A DNA stretch of 64,000 nt from Gordonia jacobaea. GTDB lineage: Bacteria; Actinomycetota; Actinomycetes; Mycobacteriales; Mycobacteriaceae. The notes beneath the pieces were generated by a model. The model searched no databases. It worked only from the letters and a program-made list of their open reading frames with translations, and was not told the DNA's origin. This document shows, one piece after another, positions 1 to 9,360 of this stretch (positions are counted from its first letter, which is position 1; each line of letters opens with the position of its first letter). The position numbers and the translations under genes are program-made. The stretch covers positions 372,001 through 436,000 of the forward strand of contig NZ_LDTZ01000017.1 of NCBI RefSeq assembly GCF_001186365.1. The letters run 5' to 3'.

Positions 1-473
1 GTCGTGTGCAGCCAGTACCAGTGCCCGGCGTCGACCATCTGTGGGTCGAGGAAGACGTCCCATGCGGTCAGTGCCCACGCGCCCACGGCAACCGTCGCGA
101 CGTGTCCGTGTCTGCCGACGAGTCGTCGGGCGACGTTCCACGCGGGCCACGCCATCATGATCCAGGCCAGCGGAACCAGGATCGGTACGCCCGCGATCTC
201 CAGCCCGAGTGTTCCGGTGTAGTCGTACTCGCCGAACGGAAATCCTGTGTGCACACCGATCGCTTCCGCGAGCAGTCCGCCACCGCCCGCGACGACGAGC
301 AATACCGCCGCGGCACCCAGGCCCCGAGTCGTCGCGGCGTCGACAAGCATTGCCGAGGCGAACAGGAGCACCGCCGCAGTGGTCAGGGCAGGGGTACCGC
401 CGGACGTCAGCGGAAAGCAGATCTGCACAAGGATCGTCGCCCCCAGGAGCAGCCACGCCAGTCGCGATGTCAC
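1..473 (-). CDS. Carotenoid biosynthesis membrane protein (CruF / DUF422 type), C-terminal part outside window
   Basis: Translating the reverse strand from a GTG at 473 gives an open frame that runs off the window edge, so about 157 N-terminal codons are visible. The product is hydrophobic with several membrane segments and carries blocks typical of the DUF422/CruF carotenoid hydratase family: EAIGVHTGFPFGEYDYT, then GVPILVPLAWIMMAWPAW, and a later WDVFLDPQM. Family members hydrate the psi-end groups of carotenoids in the membrane. Its start overlaps the stop of the upstream monooxygenase gene (GTGA), which implies one operon. The exact substrate is inferred; the family call rests on the shared blocks. 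Confidence 0.8.
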   Translation of the reverse strand, partial: MTSRLAWLLLGATILVQICFPLTSGGTPALTTAAVLLFASAMLVDAATTRGLGAAAVLLVVAGGGGLLAEAIGVHTGFPFGEYDYTGTLGLEIAGVPILVPLAWIMMAWPAWNVARRLVGRHGHVATVAVGAWALTAWDVFLDPQMVDAGHWYWLHT

Positions 474-1162
474 GGGCGGACTCCTGTGTAAGTGCCCTCG
501 ACATCGAGCACGGCCAAGCGTGCGAACAGATCTTCCGCGTACCAGCGTTGCGGCCGGGTCTCGCGGATCGCATTCGCGTGGGCGGGGGACCGATAGGCGA
601 AGTGGGTGAGGGCGGCGGCGTTCTCCCACAGCGAGAACGTGCCCTGCAATCCAATGGGCGACTCTCCGATTCCGACGGCGAGGCGCAGTCCATCGCTACC
701 GGTGAGGTCGGCGACGACGGGCGGAACCGCGCGCCAGAACGAGAGTGCACGGGTTGGTCGAAGTCGTGCGCGGGTGATCGCGGCGACCGGACCGTCCCAC
801 TCGCGTTTGCGCGACGGATCGTCGATGAGGAACGGTTCTCGACGCGACCAGCGTCCCTTGGTCGCGAGCGGTGTCATGCGGACCCTCAACTCAGTCGTGC
901 TCACCTCCGACCAGCCACCGATCGCCGTCGACGCCGCCCCCGCATCTGCCGCATGACCGTCATCCCAGACCGTGAGCAGTGCCCAGTGATGTGGGTCGGC
1001 GTCGCGCATGGTGAAAGTCTCTCCCGAACCGGTCCCGAGAAGCTTGGCGAACCGTAGACCGGATATGCGCCGCAGTTGCAGCCGGCTGATCGCCACGCGG
1101 CTCACTGCTCGGCTCACCCGCGGGGTCTCCCAAATTCGCAGCTCAACGACCTGTCCGCTCAT
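470..1162 (-). CDS. CrtA-like spheroidene monooxygenase family protein
   Basis: About 230 residues from the ATG at 1162 (MSGQVVELRIWE). The protein matches the CrtA pattern throughout: an N-terminal LRRISGLRFAKLLGTGSGE block, a central TRARLRPTRALSFWRAVP block, then VGIGESPIGLQGTFSLW and a C-terminal RWYAEDLFARLAVLDVEGTY. CrtA enzymes add keto groups to acyclic carotenoids. The downstream CruF-type gene overlaps it by four bases, so both probably modify the same pigment. An in-frame ATG at 1213 would add 17 residues, but that extension is Pro/Arg-rich and unlike the family. Function as a carotenoid oxygenase is inferred from family and context. Confidence 0.75.
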   Translation of the reverse strand: MSGQVVELRIWETPRVSRAVSRVAISRLQLRRISGLRFAKLLGTGSGETFTMRDADPHHWALLTVWDDGHAADAGAASTAIGGWSEVSTTELRVRMTPLATKGRWSRREPFLIDDPSRKREWDGPVAAITRARLRPTRALSFWRAVPPVVADLTGSDGLRLAVGIGESPIGLQGTFSLWENAAALTHFAYRSPAHANAIRETRPQRWYAEDLFARLAVLDVEGTYTGVRP

Positions 1163-1254
1163 CGCGCACCCTCGCCTGGCCGGAAACTCACACACGTTCT
1201 TCGGAGTGGCCATCGGTCGGGATGGGTGAGACGGAGAGCGGTCACGACACCGAG

Positions 1255-1273
1255 AAAAGGTAGGCTACCCTCA
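1255..1273. promoter_or_regulatory. Candidate IdeR/DtxR iron box
   Basis: The 19 bases contain the core TAGGCTA and match about 13 of 19 positions of the IdeR consensus (TTAGGTTAGGCTAACCTAA). It lies about 36 bases before the siderophore-interacting protein gene, where iron repression is expected. The left half is weak, so this is a candidate only. Confidence 0.4.
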
Positions 1274-1309
1274 CAAACAGGCGGCGATGCGCGGACGGAA
1301 GGTCGAGAA

Positions 1310-2071
1310 ATGGTCGAATCACCCACGAAGAATAAGTCGCGTGGCTGGCAGGGCGCGGTCCTCAAGCTCATGGGGGCCGACGACTACGAACTCACCGTGA
1401 CCGGTATGCGGCAAATCACCGATCACTATGTCCGCGTCGATTTCGTCGGCGGGGGACTGCTCAAGGATCGCCCGGTGCATCCGACCATGTGGATTCGTAT
1501 GTGGTTCGTGAACAAGCACGGCAAGATCCACCAGCGCGGATACACCCTCGTCGATCCCGACCCCGCCTCCGACACCTTCTCGATCGAGTTCGCGATCCAC
1601 GACGGCGCTGCGCCACGCTGGGCGCTCTCGGCACAGCCGGGAGACGTGATCAGCGCGACGTTCATGGGATCGAAGTTCGCGCTTCCCGAACCCGCGCCGA
1701 AGGGGTGGCTCATCGCGGGTGATCCCGCAGCGCTACCGGCGATCAACTCGCTCCTGGAAGCCCTGACTGCGTCGACGCCGACCGTTCCCGCGACGATCTG
1801 GTTCGAGGTCTCCCACGGCGACGACAAGGAACTGCCGATCGCGGTGCGTGAGCACGACACGCTGAGCTACGTCGACCGCGGGTCAGACGGCAGCGCGATC
1901 GTCGAGCAGGTGCGGGCAGCGGCGTTCGACGCGTCGGACCACTTCGCGTGGGTGGCGCTGGACATGACCGCGACCCGCGCGATCGCGGGCGTGTTCAAGA
2001 CCGACTACAAGCTCGACAAGAAAGCGGTCAAAGCCCAGGCGTACTGGCGCACCGGTATCGATCCGTCCTGA
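1310..2071 (+). CDS. Siderophore-interacting protein, FAD-dependent ferric-siderophore reductase
   Basis: The 253-residue product has the layout of SIP-type flavin reductases. An N-terminal FAD-binding barrel contains the flavin motif RGYT at residues 76-79, followed by a C-terminal NAD(P)-binding-like part (GWLIAGDPAALPAINSLLE) and a terminal LDKKAVKAQAYWRTG block typical of SIP proteins. Such enzymes release iron in the cytoplasm by reducing ferric siderophores. The ATG at 1310 was chosen because the frame upstream has no family-like sequence and a candidate iron box lies just before it. No siderophore transporter is adjacent in the window. Confidence 0.88.
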   Translation: MVESPTKNKSRGWQGAVLKLMGADDYELTVTGMRQITDHYVRVDFVGGGLLKDRPVHPTMWIRMWFVNKHGKIHQRGYTLVDPDPASDTFSIEFAIHDGAAPRWALSAQPGDVISATFMGSKFALPEPAPKGWLIAGDPAALPAINSLLEALTASTPTVPATIWFEVSHGDDKELPIAVREHDTLSYVDRGSDGSAIVEQVRAAAFDASDHFAWVALDMTATRAIAGVFKTDYKLDKKAVKAQAYWRTGIDPS

Positions 2072-2098
2072 CCGATCCGGGCGCCGGTAGCGCACCGC

Positions 2099-3079
2099 TT
2101 ATCCGTTGCGGAACCAACCGTTGTTGTAGATGTTCCAGATCGCCTGCTGCCAGTAACCCCACGCGTGGGTTCCGGTGATCGGGAAGTCGGTGCGCAGGTT
2201 CACGCCGAATAGCGGTGCTGCGAGCGCGAAGGTGCGGCTCTGCTCACCGGAGACCGCCTCGATCGCCGTCGAGTTGAATCCGGTGATGTAGAAGTCGGTG
2301 TTGTTGGCGCCGGGAGGCTGGTGATCGCCCCACACGCCGGTGCCCGCGTACATCCACAGGTGCAGGCCGTTCATCGCCGGAAGGTTTTCCGTCGGCGAAT
2401 GCTGGAAGGCTTGCCCGTTGGGGAACCAGCCCCACATGTCGTTGAGGTTGTAGTGGCCGGCATCCCAGGCCGCTGCGCGCAGCATGGTCTGCATGCCGGT
2501 CGCGACGAGGTTCATGAAGCCCGACATCGAGACCACGCGCTGGTAGAGATCGCGCCGTTCGTTGCCGATGATCACGGCCTGGCTCGCCGACATCGAGAGG
2601 CCGACGAGTGTGCGGTTACGGAAGCCGTGGTTGTCGAGGAACCGCGGAAGGCTGCCCTTGAGCACGCTCTCCCAGCGGTACGGATTGCGCTGGCCCGCGC
2701 TGGCCGATGCTCGCTGCCAATCGGCATAGAACGACGACTGGCCACCGATCGGCATGACGACGTTGTAACCACGCAGTGCCAGGTAGGCGACGTTGGTCTC
2801 CCGCTCCCAGCCGTTGAAATCATTGGTGGCGCGCAGGCCGTCGAGGAAGATCACCGTCGGCGCATTGCGCGGGTTGGTGGTTTGCGACGGCCATGCGCGG
2901 ACAGAGACCGGGTGGTCCATGCCGTAGTTGTAGATCTGCTCGTTGATGAAGCCCTTGATCTGCTTGGCGGGCGGACCCCACGCATGCGCGCCACCGGCAC
3001 CGGAGATCAAGCCGACCACGAGGGCCAGCGCCACAATCAGGACTGAGACGGGCAGGACCCGACGACGCGTGTGGGACAC
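2099..3079 (-). CDS. Secreted mycolyltransferase / antigen 85-type esterase
   Basis: 326 residues from a GTG start. Residues 1-33 form a signal peptide (basic start, long hydrophobic stretch, AHA-type cleavage site). The rest is an alpha/beta-hydrolase of the Ag85 family: FLDGLRA near 78-84, the oxyanion-loop region PIGGQSSFYADW at 110-121, the nucleophile elbow GLSMS at 160-164 with Ser162, and a late histidine in GTHAWGYWQ. Ag85-type enzymes transfer mycolic acids to trehalose and arabinogalactan outside the cell membrane. It is a lone gene, convergent with the siderophore-interacting protein gene. A second paralogue lies at 45835-46794. Confidence 0.9.
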   Translation of the reverse strand: MSHTRRRVLPVSVLIVALALVVGLISGAGGAHAWGPPAKQIKGFINEQIYNYGMDHPVSVRAWPSQTTNPRNAPTVIFLDGLRATNDFNGWERETNVAYLALRGYNVVMPIGGQSSFYADWQRASASAGQRNPYRWESVLKGSLPRFLDNHGFRNRTLVGLSMSASQAVIIGNERRDLYQRVVSMSGFMNLVATGMQTMLRAAAWDAGHYNLNDMWGWFPNGQAFQHSPTENLPAMNGLHLWMYAGTGVWGDHQPPGANNTDFYITGFNSTAIEAVSGEQSRTFALAAPLFGVNLRTDFPITGTHAWGYWQQAIWNIYNNGWFRNG

Positions 3080-3383
3080 GAGCGACCACTTCCATTAGGA
3101 GAACATGAATTCGAGAGTTGTCCGATCGTCCGATCGGTGACAGTCGATTCAGGAATCGCGATTGAGCCTACAGCGCGTCGTTATCATTTGGTAATACGAA
3201 GTCGGCAAATATTGACGCACCAACGCCTGTGTACTTCGCCAATCCGACAAATCCGCCGTGATTGTTTCGTGATCATCATGCGCCGTTTGCCCAGCGTGTG
3301 CTGGGTCGACGCGTAGCGTTGGAGTCGAGTCCGAGTAACTGCACCACGAAGGAATTCTTTTACCGAGGCGGAAGGTCTGCGCT
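3080..3383. other. Intergenic region between divergent genes (about 300 bp)
   Basis: This gap separates the reverse mycolyltransferase from the forward flavoprotein and must hold both promoters. It is visibly richer in A and T than its flanks. Near 3118-3135 the 8-mer TCCGATCG occurs twice in tandem. I see no convincing open frame and no clear promoter hexamers. Confidence 0.5.
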
Positions 3384-4601
3384 GTGACAACGATTGCGAT
3401 AGTCGGAGGAGGGCTGGCGGGGGCAAAGGCCGCCGAGGCGCTACGTGAACAAGATTTCGACGGCGACGTCGTGATCTTCGGCGTCGAGAACGAGCTTCCG
3501 TACGAACGTCCGCCGTTGTCGAAGGAATTCATGCAGGGCAAGCAGGACCTGTCGGAGTTCACGGTCCACGACACCGATTGGTACCTCGACCAGCGCGTCG
3601 AGTTCCGTCCGGGAACCCGTATCGAGAAGGTCGACGCCGCTGGCAAGACAGTGTCGCTCCCCGACGGTTCGACGGTGTCCTACGACAAGTTGCTGCTGGC
3701 CACGGGCTCGTCGTCGCGGGTTATCGACCTGCCGGGTGCCGACGCCTCGGGCGTCCACTACCTGCGGACCGTCGACGATGCCCGCGCGATCCGCGAGACG
3801 CTCACCGAGGGGTCGCGCCTGGCGATCGTCGGAGCGGGCTGGATCGGCATGGAGGTCGCGGCGTCCGCGCGTGAGCGCGGGGTCGAGGTGGCGATCGCAG
3901 AGGCATCGAAGCTCCCGCTGCTGCGTGCGCTGGGGCCGGAGGTGGCCCAGGTCTTCGCCGACCTGCACCGCGAGCACGGCGTCGACCTTCGGACCGAGGT
4001 CAAGGTCGCCGAGATCACCACCGAGAACGGCGCGGCGACGGGATTGCGTCTCGCCGACGGCGACACCATTGCTGCCGACACGGTACTGATCGCCGCGGGC
4101 GCTGTTCCCAACCTCGACGTCGCGGAGTCTGCGGGACTCGACATCGACGGTGGTGGCGTGCTGGTCAACGCGGGCTTGCGTAGCAGCGACCCCGACATCT
4201 ACGTCGTCGGCGATATCGCGAATGCCGAGCATCCGATCCTCGAACGTCGGGTGCGCGTCGAACACTGGGCGAATGCCCTGAACCAACCGGCCGTCGCCGT
4301 CACCAACATGCTCGGTGGCAGCGCCGAGTACGAGAACCTGCCGTATTTTTTCACCGACCAGTACGACCTCGGCATGGAGTACAGCGGACTGGCCGACGGC
4401 TACGAGAAGGTCGTCTTCCGCGGTGACGTGCCGGGTCGTGAGTTCGTCGTCTTCTGGCTCGACGGCGACAACACCGTCCTTGCGGGCATGCAGGTCAACA
4501 TCTGGGATCAGCTCGACGGCATCAAGCAACTGATCCTCGGCGGAGACCCCGTCGACCCGGACGCTCTTGCCGATTCGTCTGTGGCACTTGCAGACTTGTA
4601 A
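3384..4601 (+). CDS. FAD-dependent oxidoreductase, ferredoxin/rubredoxin reductase-like
   Basis: 405 residues from a GTG. The N-terminus is an FAD Rossmann motif (IAIVGGGLAGAKAAEALR), a second GAGWIGMEVAASARERG motif near residues 150-166 binds NAD(P)H, and DPDIYVVGDIA is the late FAD-contact motif. The C-terminal domain (FFTDQYDLGMEY...) is that of reductases that feed electrons to ferredoxins of P450 or dioxygenase systems. No ferredoxin or P450 gene is adjacent, so the partner is unknown. The next gene starts three bases after the stop, so co-transcription with the CtaG-like gene is possible. Confidence 0.85.
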   Translation: MTTIAIVGGGLAGAKAAEALREQDFDGDVVIFGVENELPYERPPLSKEFMQGKQDLSEFTVHDTDWYLDQRVEFRPGTRIEKVDAAGKTVSLPDGSTVSYDKLLLATGSSSRVIDLPGADASGVHYLRTVDDARAIRETLTEGSRLAIVGAGWIGMEVAASARERGVEVAIAEASKLPLLRALGPEVAQVFADLHREHGVDLRTEVKVAEITTENGAATGLRLADGDTIAADTVLIAAGAVPNLDVAESAGLDIDGGGVLVNAGLRSSDPDIYVVGDIANAEHPILERRVRVEHWANALNQPAVAVTNMLGGSAEYENLPYFFTDQYDLGMEYSGLADGYEKVVFRGDVPGREFVVFWLDGDNTVLAGMQVNIWDQLDGIKQLILGGDPVDPDALADSSVALADL

Positions 4602-4604
4602 GTC

Positions 4605-5534
4605 GTGCACGCGTCGACAACTCCGCTGACCTTCGACGTCGCGCTCATCTCCTGGCGCCTCGACACGGTCACCACGGTGATCGTGGCAGCGGTCCTGGCC
4701 GTCTACTGGGCGGGTTGGCGGCGAAGCTCGACGGTCTCGCGCGGGTCCGCGTGTGTGTTCACCGTCCTCGGCGTCGGAGTCTGGCTGCTCGCGGGGGTCA
4801 GCGTGGTCGGCGTCTACGCCGACACCCTGTTCTGGGTCCGTGCGCTGCAGTTCGTGCTGCTACTGCTGGTTGCGCCATTCGGCCTGGCCCTGGGCCGACC
4901 CGTGACGGTGCTGCGCGAAGCACTCGGCTCGCGCGGCCGTGCACGACTCGACGCCGCGATGAACAGCCGGGCTGCACGCGTGCTGCTCGGGCCGATCCCG
5001 ACGTCGGCGCTGATGCTCAGCGTGCCCTGGCTGATCTACTTCACCGGGTGGTACGAGCTGGTGCTGCGCGACGAGTCGGTCGACGTCGCGACGCGTCTAC
5101 TACTGGTGGCGATCGGCGTCGGGTACTTCTATGCACGCCTGCAGGTCGATCCGGTTCCGCGCAGATACCCGCAGGCGTTGTCGCTCGGCATCACCACGGT
5201 CGAGAGCATCGCAGACGGACTGCTCGGGATCGTGCTGTGGCAGGGGTCGCTGGTGGCGGTCGACTACTACACGGCACTGCACAGAACCTGGGGTCCGAGT
5301 CTGCGCATGGATCAGACGATCGGTGCGGGCATTCTCTGGATTCTCGGCGACGTCGTCGGACTGCCTTTTCTCATGGTGCTGTTCCGACGCTTCCGTACCG
5401 ACGAACGCGAGGCCGAAAAGCAGGTCGACGCCGCGCTGGAGTCGAGTGACGAGGCGGCCGTCCCCGACGCCGATGACGCCACGAGCGGATTGTGGTGGGA
5501 GTCGGATCCCAATTTGCGGGACAGATATCGTTAG
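4605..5534 (+). CDS. CtaG-like cytochrome c oxidase assembly membrane protein
   Basis: 309 residues with about seven predicted membrane segments and a charged cytoplasmic C-terminus. The order of conserved blocks (SWRLD near the start, ADTLFWVRALQFVLLLLVAPF, PWLIYFTGWYE, DGLLGIVLWQG) fits the Caa3_CtaG family, which assists copper delivery to cytochrome oxidase in Actinobacteria and Firmicutes. The GTG start lies three bases after the preceding stop, and a small membrane protein follows three bases after this stop, so the three genes look like one operon. The assembly role comes from the family. Confidence 0.75.
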   Translation: MHASTTPLTFDVALISWRLDTVTTVIVAAVLAVYWAGWRRSSTVSRGSACVFTVLGVGVWLLAGVSVVGVYADTLFWVRALQFVLLLLVAPFGLALGRPVTVLREALGSRGRARLDAAMNSRAARVLLGPIPTSALMLSVPWLIYFTGWYELVLRDESVDVATRLLLVAIGVGYFYARLQVDPVPRRYPQALSLGITTVESIADGLLGIVLWQGSLVAVDYYTALHRTWGPSLRMDQTIGAGILWILGDVVGLPFLMVLFRRFRTDEREAEKQVDAALESSDEAAVPDADDATSGLWWESDPNLRDRYR

Positions 5535-5537
5535 GCG

Positions 5538-5972
5538 ATGCGCACAACCGTCGACCTCGATTACGCGACCGCGATCACTCTCGGGGCATCGGGCCTGGTG
5601 TTCCTTCTTGCCCTGATTCTCGGGGTCTGGAAGTACGAGCAGATGCGCAACTCGCCCGACCACCTGGCGCATCCGTACGTCGACATCGCTCACCGGTCGG
5701 CGCTGCTCTACGCGTTCGCGACCGCTCTCGTCGCTGTCTTCGTCTACCTCAGCGCATGGCCGACGTGGTTGAACCTCGCCGCCGCGATGGTGATGGTGGT
5801 GTTCTTCGTCGGAGCTATCGGCAGCTACATCATGCACGGCATGCTGCGCGACACCACCAACCAGTTCGCCCGCGAAGACCCGGTGCTGCGGGTGTCGATG
5901 ATCGCGCTGATGGTCGGCGAGATCGGCGGCTTTCTCGTGCTGTTCGCCGGTTTCGTCGCCGGGCGGTTCTAG
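5538..5972 (+). CDS. Four-helix integral membrane protein, function unknown
   Basis: 144 residues with four clear membrane segments, at about 12-32, 55-75, 78-100 and 117-140. I see no catalytic or metal-binding motif except a short HGMLRDTTNQF loop between helices 3 and 4. It starts three bases after the CtaG-like gene, which makes a role in the same membrane process plausible. No family name can be assigned from sequence alone. Confidence 0.7.
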   Translation: MRTTVDLDYATAITLGASGLVFLLALILGVWKYEQMRNSPDHLAHPYVDIAHRSALLYAFATALVAVFVYLSAWPTWLNLAAAMVMVVFFVGAIGSYIMHGMLRDTTNQFAREDPVLRVSMIALMVGEIGGFLVLFAGFVAGRF

Positions 5973-5976
5973 GAGT

Positions 5977-6366
5977 TCAGGACTCCTGCTGGTTGCCGCC
6001 CTGTGCGGCGTCGGCGGCGGCGATCTCGGCGCGCACCTGATCCATGTCGAGATCGTTCACCGCGGTGATGAGCTGCTCGAGCTGAGCCGGCGGGAGTGCA
6101 CCCGGCTGATTGAAGACCAGCACACCGTCGCGGAAAGCCATCAGCGTCGGGATCGACTGGATGCCGAAGCCCGCTGCGAGCTGCTGTTCGGCCTCGGTGT
6201 CGACCTTGCCGAACACGATGTCGGGGTGAGTCTCCGACGCCTTCTCGAAGGTCGGGGCGAACTGTCGGCACGGGCCGCACCATTCCGCCCAGAAATCGAC
6301 CAGCACGGTACCGCCGGCCGAAATGGTGTCCTCGAAATTGCCAAGCGTGATCTCTTGTGTGCTCAT
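5977..6366 (-). CDS. Thioredoxin
   Basis: 129 residues with the thioredoxin fold signature: VLVDFWAEWCGPCRQ with the redox pair in WCGPC at 29-33, and the cis-proline segment IQSIPTLMAFRDG. It is a cytosolic disulfide reductant. A C-terminal tail rich in Ala, Gln and Asp extends about 20 residues beyond the fold. It converges on the preceding membrane protein gene with a four-base gap. No reductase is adjacent; the thioredoxin-reductase-like gene at 18.5-20.2 kb lacks redox cysteines and is unlikely to serve it. Confidence 0.93.
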   Translation of the reverse strand: MSTQEITLGNFEDTISAGGTVLVDFWAEWCGPCRQFAPTFEKASETHPDIVFGKVDTEAEQQLAAGFGIQSIPTLMAFRDGVLVFNQPGALPPAQLEQLITAVNDLDMDQVRAEIAAADAAQGGNQQES

Positions 6367-6432
6367 GAGTCCACGGTACGCACGCTGAACACGCCCGTCA
6401 TGTGCTCGCGCACCATCGACGCGGCGGGATCG

Positions 6433-7547
6433 CTACGGGGCGACGTCGAGCCAATCGGTGAACCCGGTCGGGTCGTGTCTGCCGAGGCAGAAGTGCTCGA
6501 ACATGCCCCAGCCCTCGCGCGTTGTGCCGTCGGCTTCGCGGCACCGCACACGTGCCACGTGGTCGGTGGCACCGAATGCGATTCGTCCGACGACTGCGGG
6601 ATCGGTCATGTCGTAGGTGACGCGTTCGGTGAAACCCTCGCCGCGCCACATGCCGTGTTGCCAGTCGGAATCGCCGCCGTATCCGCCGCCGACGTGCAGC
6701 GGTGCCGCGAGCAGCGAGTCGACCTCGAAGGTGATCGGTGCACCGTCTGCGGCGGTTGCCGCGATGGTCGCGCCCGTGACCTCGCGGGTTCCGGAACGGT
6801 AATGGATGTCGAATCGCGGCCAGCCGAGCTGTTCGACGCGGCCGTCCTTCCAGACCCGGGAGCAGTCGTTGAGCGTGCGGATGCCGTCGGGCGACTCCTG
6901 GACGATCAGCACGAGCTCGAAGTCGTCGAATGCGATGGGGACGTAGGTCCACCACATACCGTCGAACGGCGGGTCGGCGGGACGTCCGGTGGGTTCGGCT
7001 TCTCCGACGGGCCGGATGCCCCAGGAGCGATCCCGGCTCCCGATCCACGTCGACGGTTCGACGGCGATCTCGGTCTCGTCGACGCGGATCCACCCCGACC
7101 ACGACCCGAGTTGGGCAAAACGCTGCGCGTCCAACGTGATCCGGTTGCCGCTGCGCATCACATGCGGCAACTCCTGCACGACGTCGAATAGTCCGTTCCA
7201 CGTCAGGTCGAAGGAGATCCCGTCGGTGGTTTCGAGGGTGAGGCGGATCGTGTGGAGTGGGTCGATCACCTCGATGCGGTAGCCGCCGACGTGCTGGTCG
7301 AGCCGATTCTGATCGATCGCGTCGGACAGGTGCACCGCGGTCTGTTCGTCGCCGCGGCGGATCACGACGAACGCATCCTTGACCCCGAGGTTGGGGTAGT
7401 AACCGAGGCCGGTCACGAGGAAGATGTCGCCGGTGCGGTCGTGGGCGTTGAAGTAGCAGCGGTCGTAGAAGTTGCGGTCGGAGCTGCCCGGCCACGCAAT
7501 CGGTTGGGGCAGTTGGTGAACCGGATACTCGTCGAGTGGTCCCAGCA

Positions 7548-7548
<1 letters not shown>
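6433..7548 (-). CDS. Conserved hypothetical protein paired with a phosphotransferase-like gene
   Basis: 371 residues from an ATG that overlaps the stop of the upstream gene (TGATG). It has no signal peptide or membrane helix. The sequence is rich in beta-prone segments and Trp/Gly motifs (FLVTGLGYYPN, SWSGWIRVDE, RDRSWGIRPVGE), which suggests a lipocalin-like or AttH/CrtC-like barrel. That fold assignment is a guess from texture. The overlap means it is translated with the aminoglycoside-phosphotransferase-like gene, under the divergent TetR gene. A substrate cannot be named. Confidence 0.7.
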
Positions 7549-8730
<1,182 letters not shown>

Positions 8731-8731
8731 T

Positions 8732-9334
8732 ATGACACCAGATACGACGACGGATGGCAAGGTTTTCGGAAAAGGTCGTCCCCGCGACGGCGCGATCGAC
8801 GTGGCGGTGCTCGCAGCGGCGCGAGAACTGTTGGTGGAACTGGGATATGCGCGGCTGACCGTATCGGCCGTCGCCGAGCGGGCGGGCACCACCAAGACGG
8901 CGATCTACCGACGGTGGTCGGGCAAGCAGGATCTGGTGCACGACGCGACCTTCTCCGGCATGACGGTCTTGTCGGCGTCGACGGGCCACGTCGCCGATGA
9001 TCTCGAGGTGATGGTCAACCGTGCGCGCGAGGTGTTCAACTCGCCGGTGACCCGTGCCGCGTTGCCGGGGTTGGTCACCGATATGGCGGCCGATCCCGAA
9101 CTCCATCGTCGTGTGCTCGAGGGGTTCGCGAGTGTGTTCGCCGCGTTTCGGGAGCGGCTCGTGGCCGCGGTCGACAAGGGTGAGGTGCGTGCGGGCACAG
9201 ATCCTGACCGCGTCGTCGAGATGATGGGCGGTGCGGCGATGTTGCGGGCGTTGCTGTTACCGGACGTCGAGCTGGATAACGATTGGGGCGCAGGAATTCT
9301 CGCCATCCTCGAACACGGTGTTCTCGTGGACTGA
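8732..9334 (+). CDS. TetR/AcrR family transcriptional regulator
   Basis: 200 residues. The N-terminal HTH (VLAAARELLVELGYARLTVSAVAERAGTTKTAIYRRW, about 28-63) is typical of TetR repressors, and the helical C-terminal domain resembles the TetR_C_16/AcrR-like ligand domain. It is divergent from the phosphotransferase-like operon and an operator-like palindrome lies directly before its start, so autoregulation and repression of that operon are likely. The ligand is unknown. Confidence 0.9.
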   Translation: MTPDTTTDGKVFGKGRPRDGAIDVAVLAAARELLVELGYARLTVSAVAERAGTTKTAIYRRWSGKQDLVHDATFSGMTVLSASTGHVADDLEVMVNRAREVFNSPVTRAALPGLVTDMAADPELHRRVLEGFASVFAAFRERLVAAVDKGEVRAGTDPDRVVEMMGGAAMLRALLLPDVELDNDWGAGILAILEHGVLVD

Positions 9335-9360
9335 GCGGCTGGCGGGTCGTCGAAGCATGC

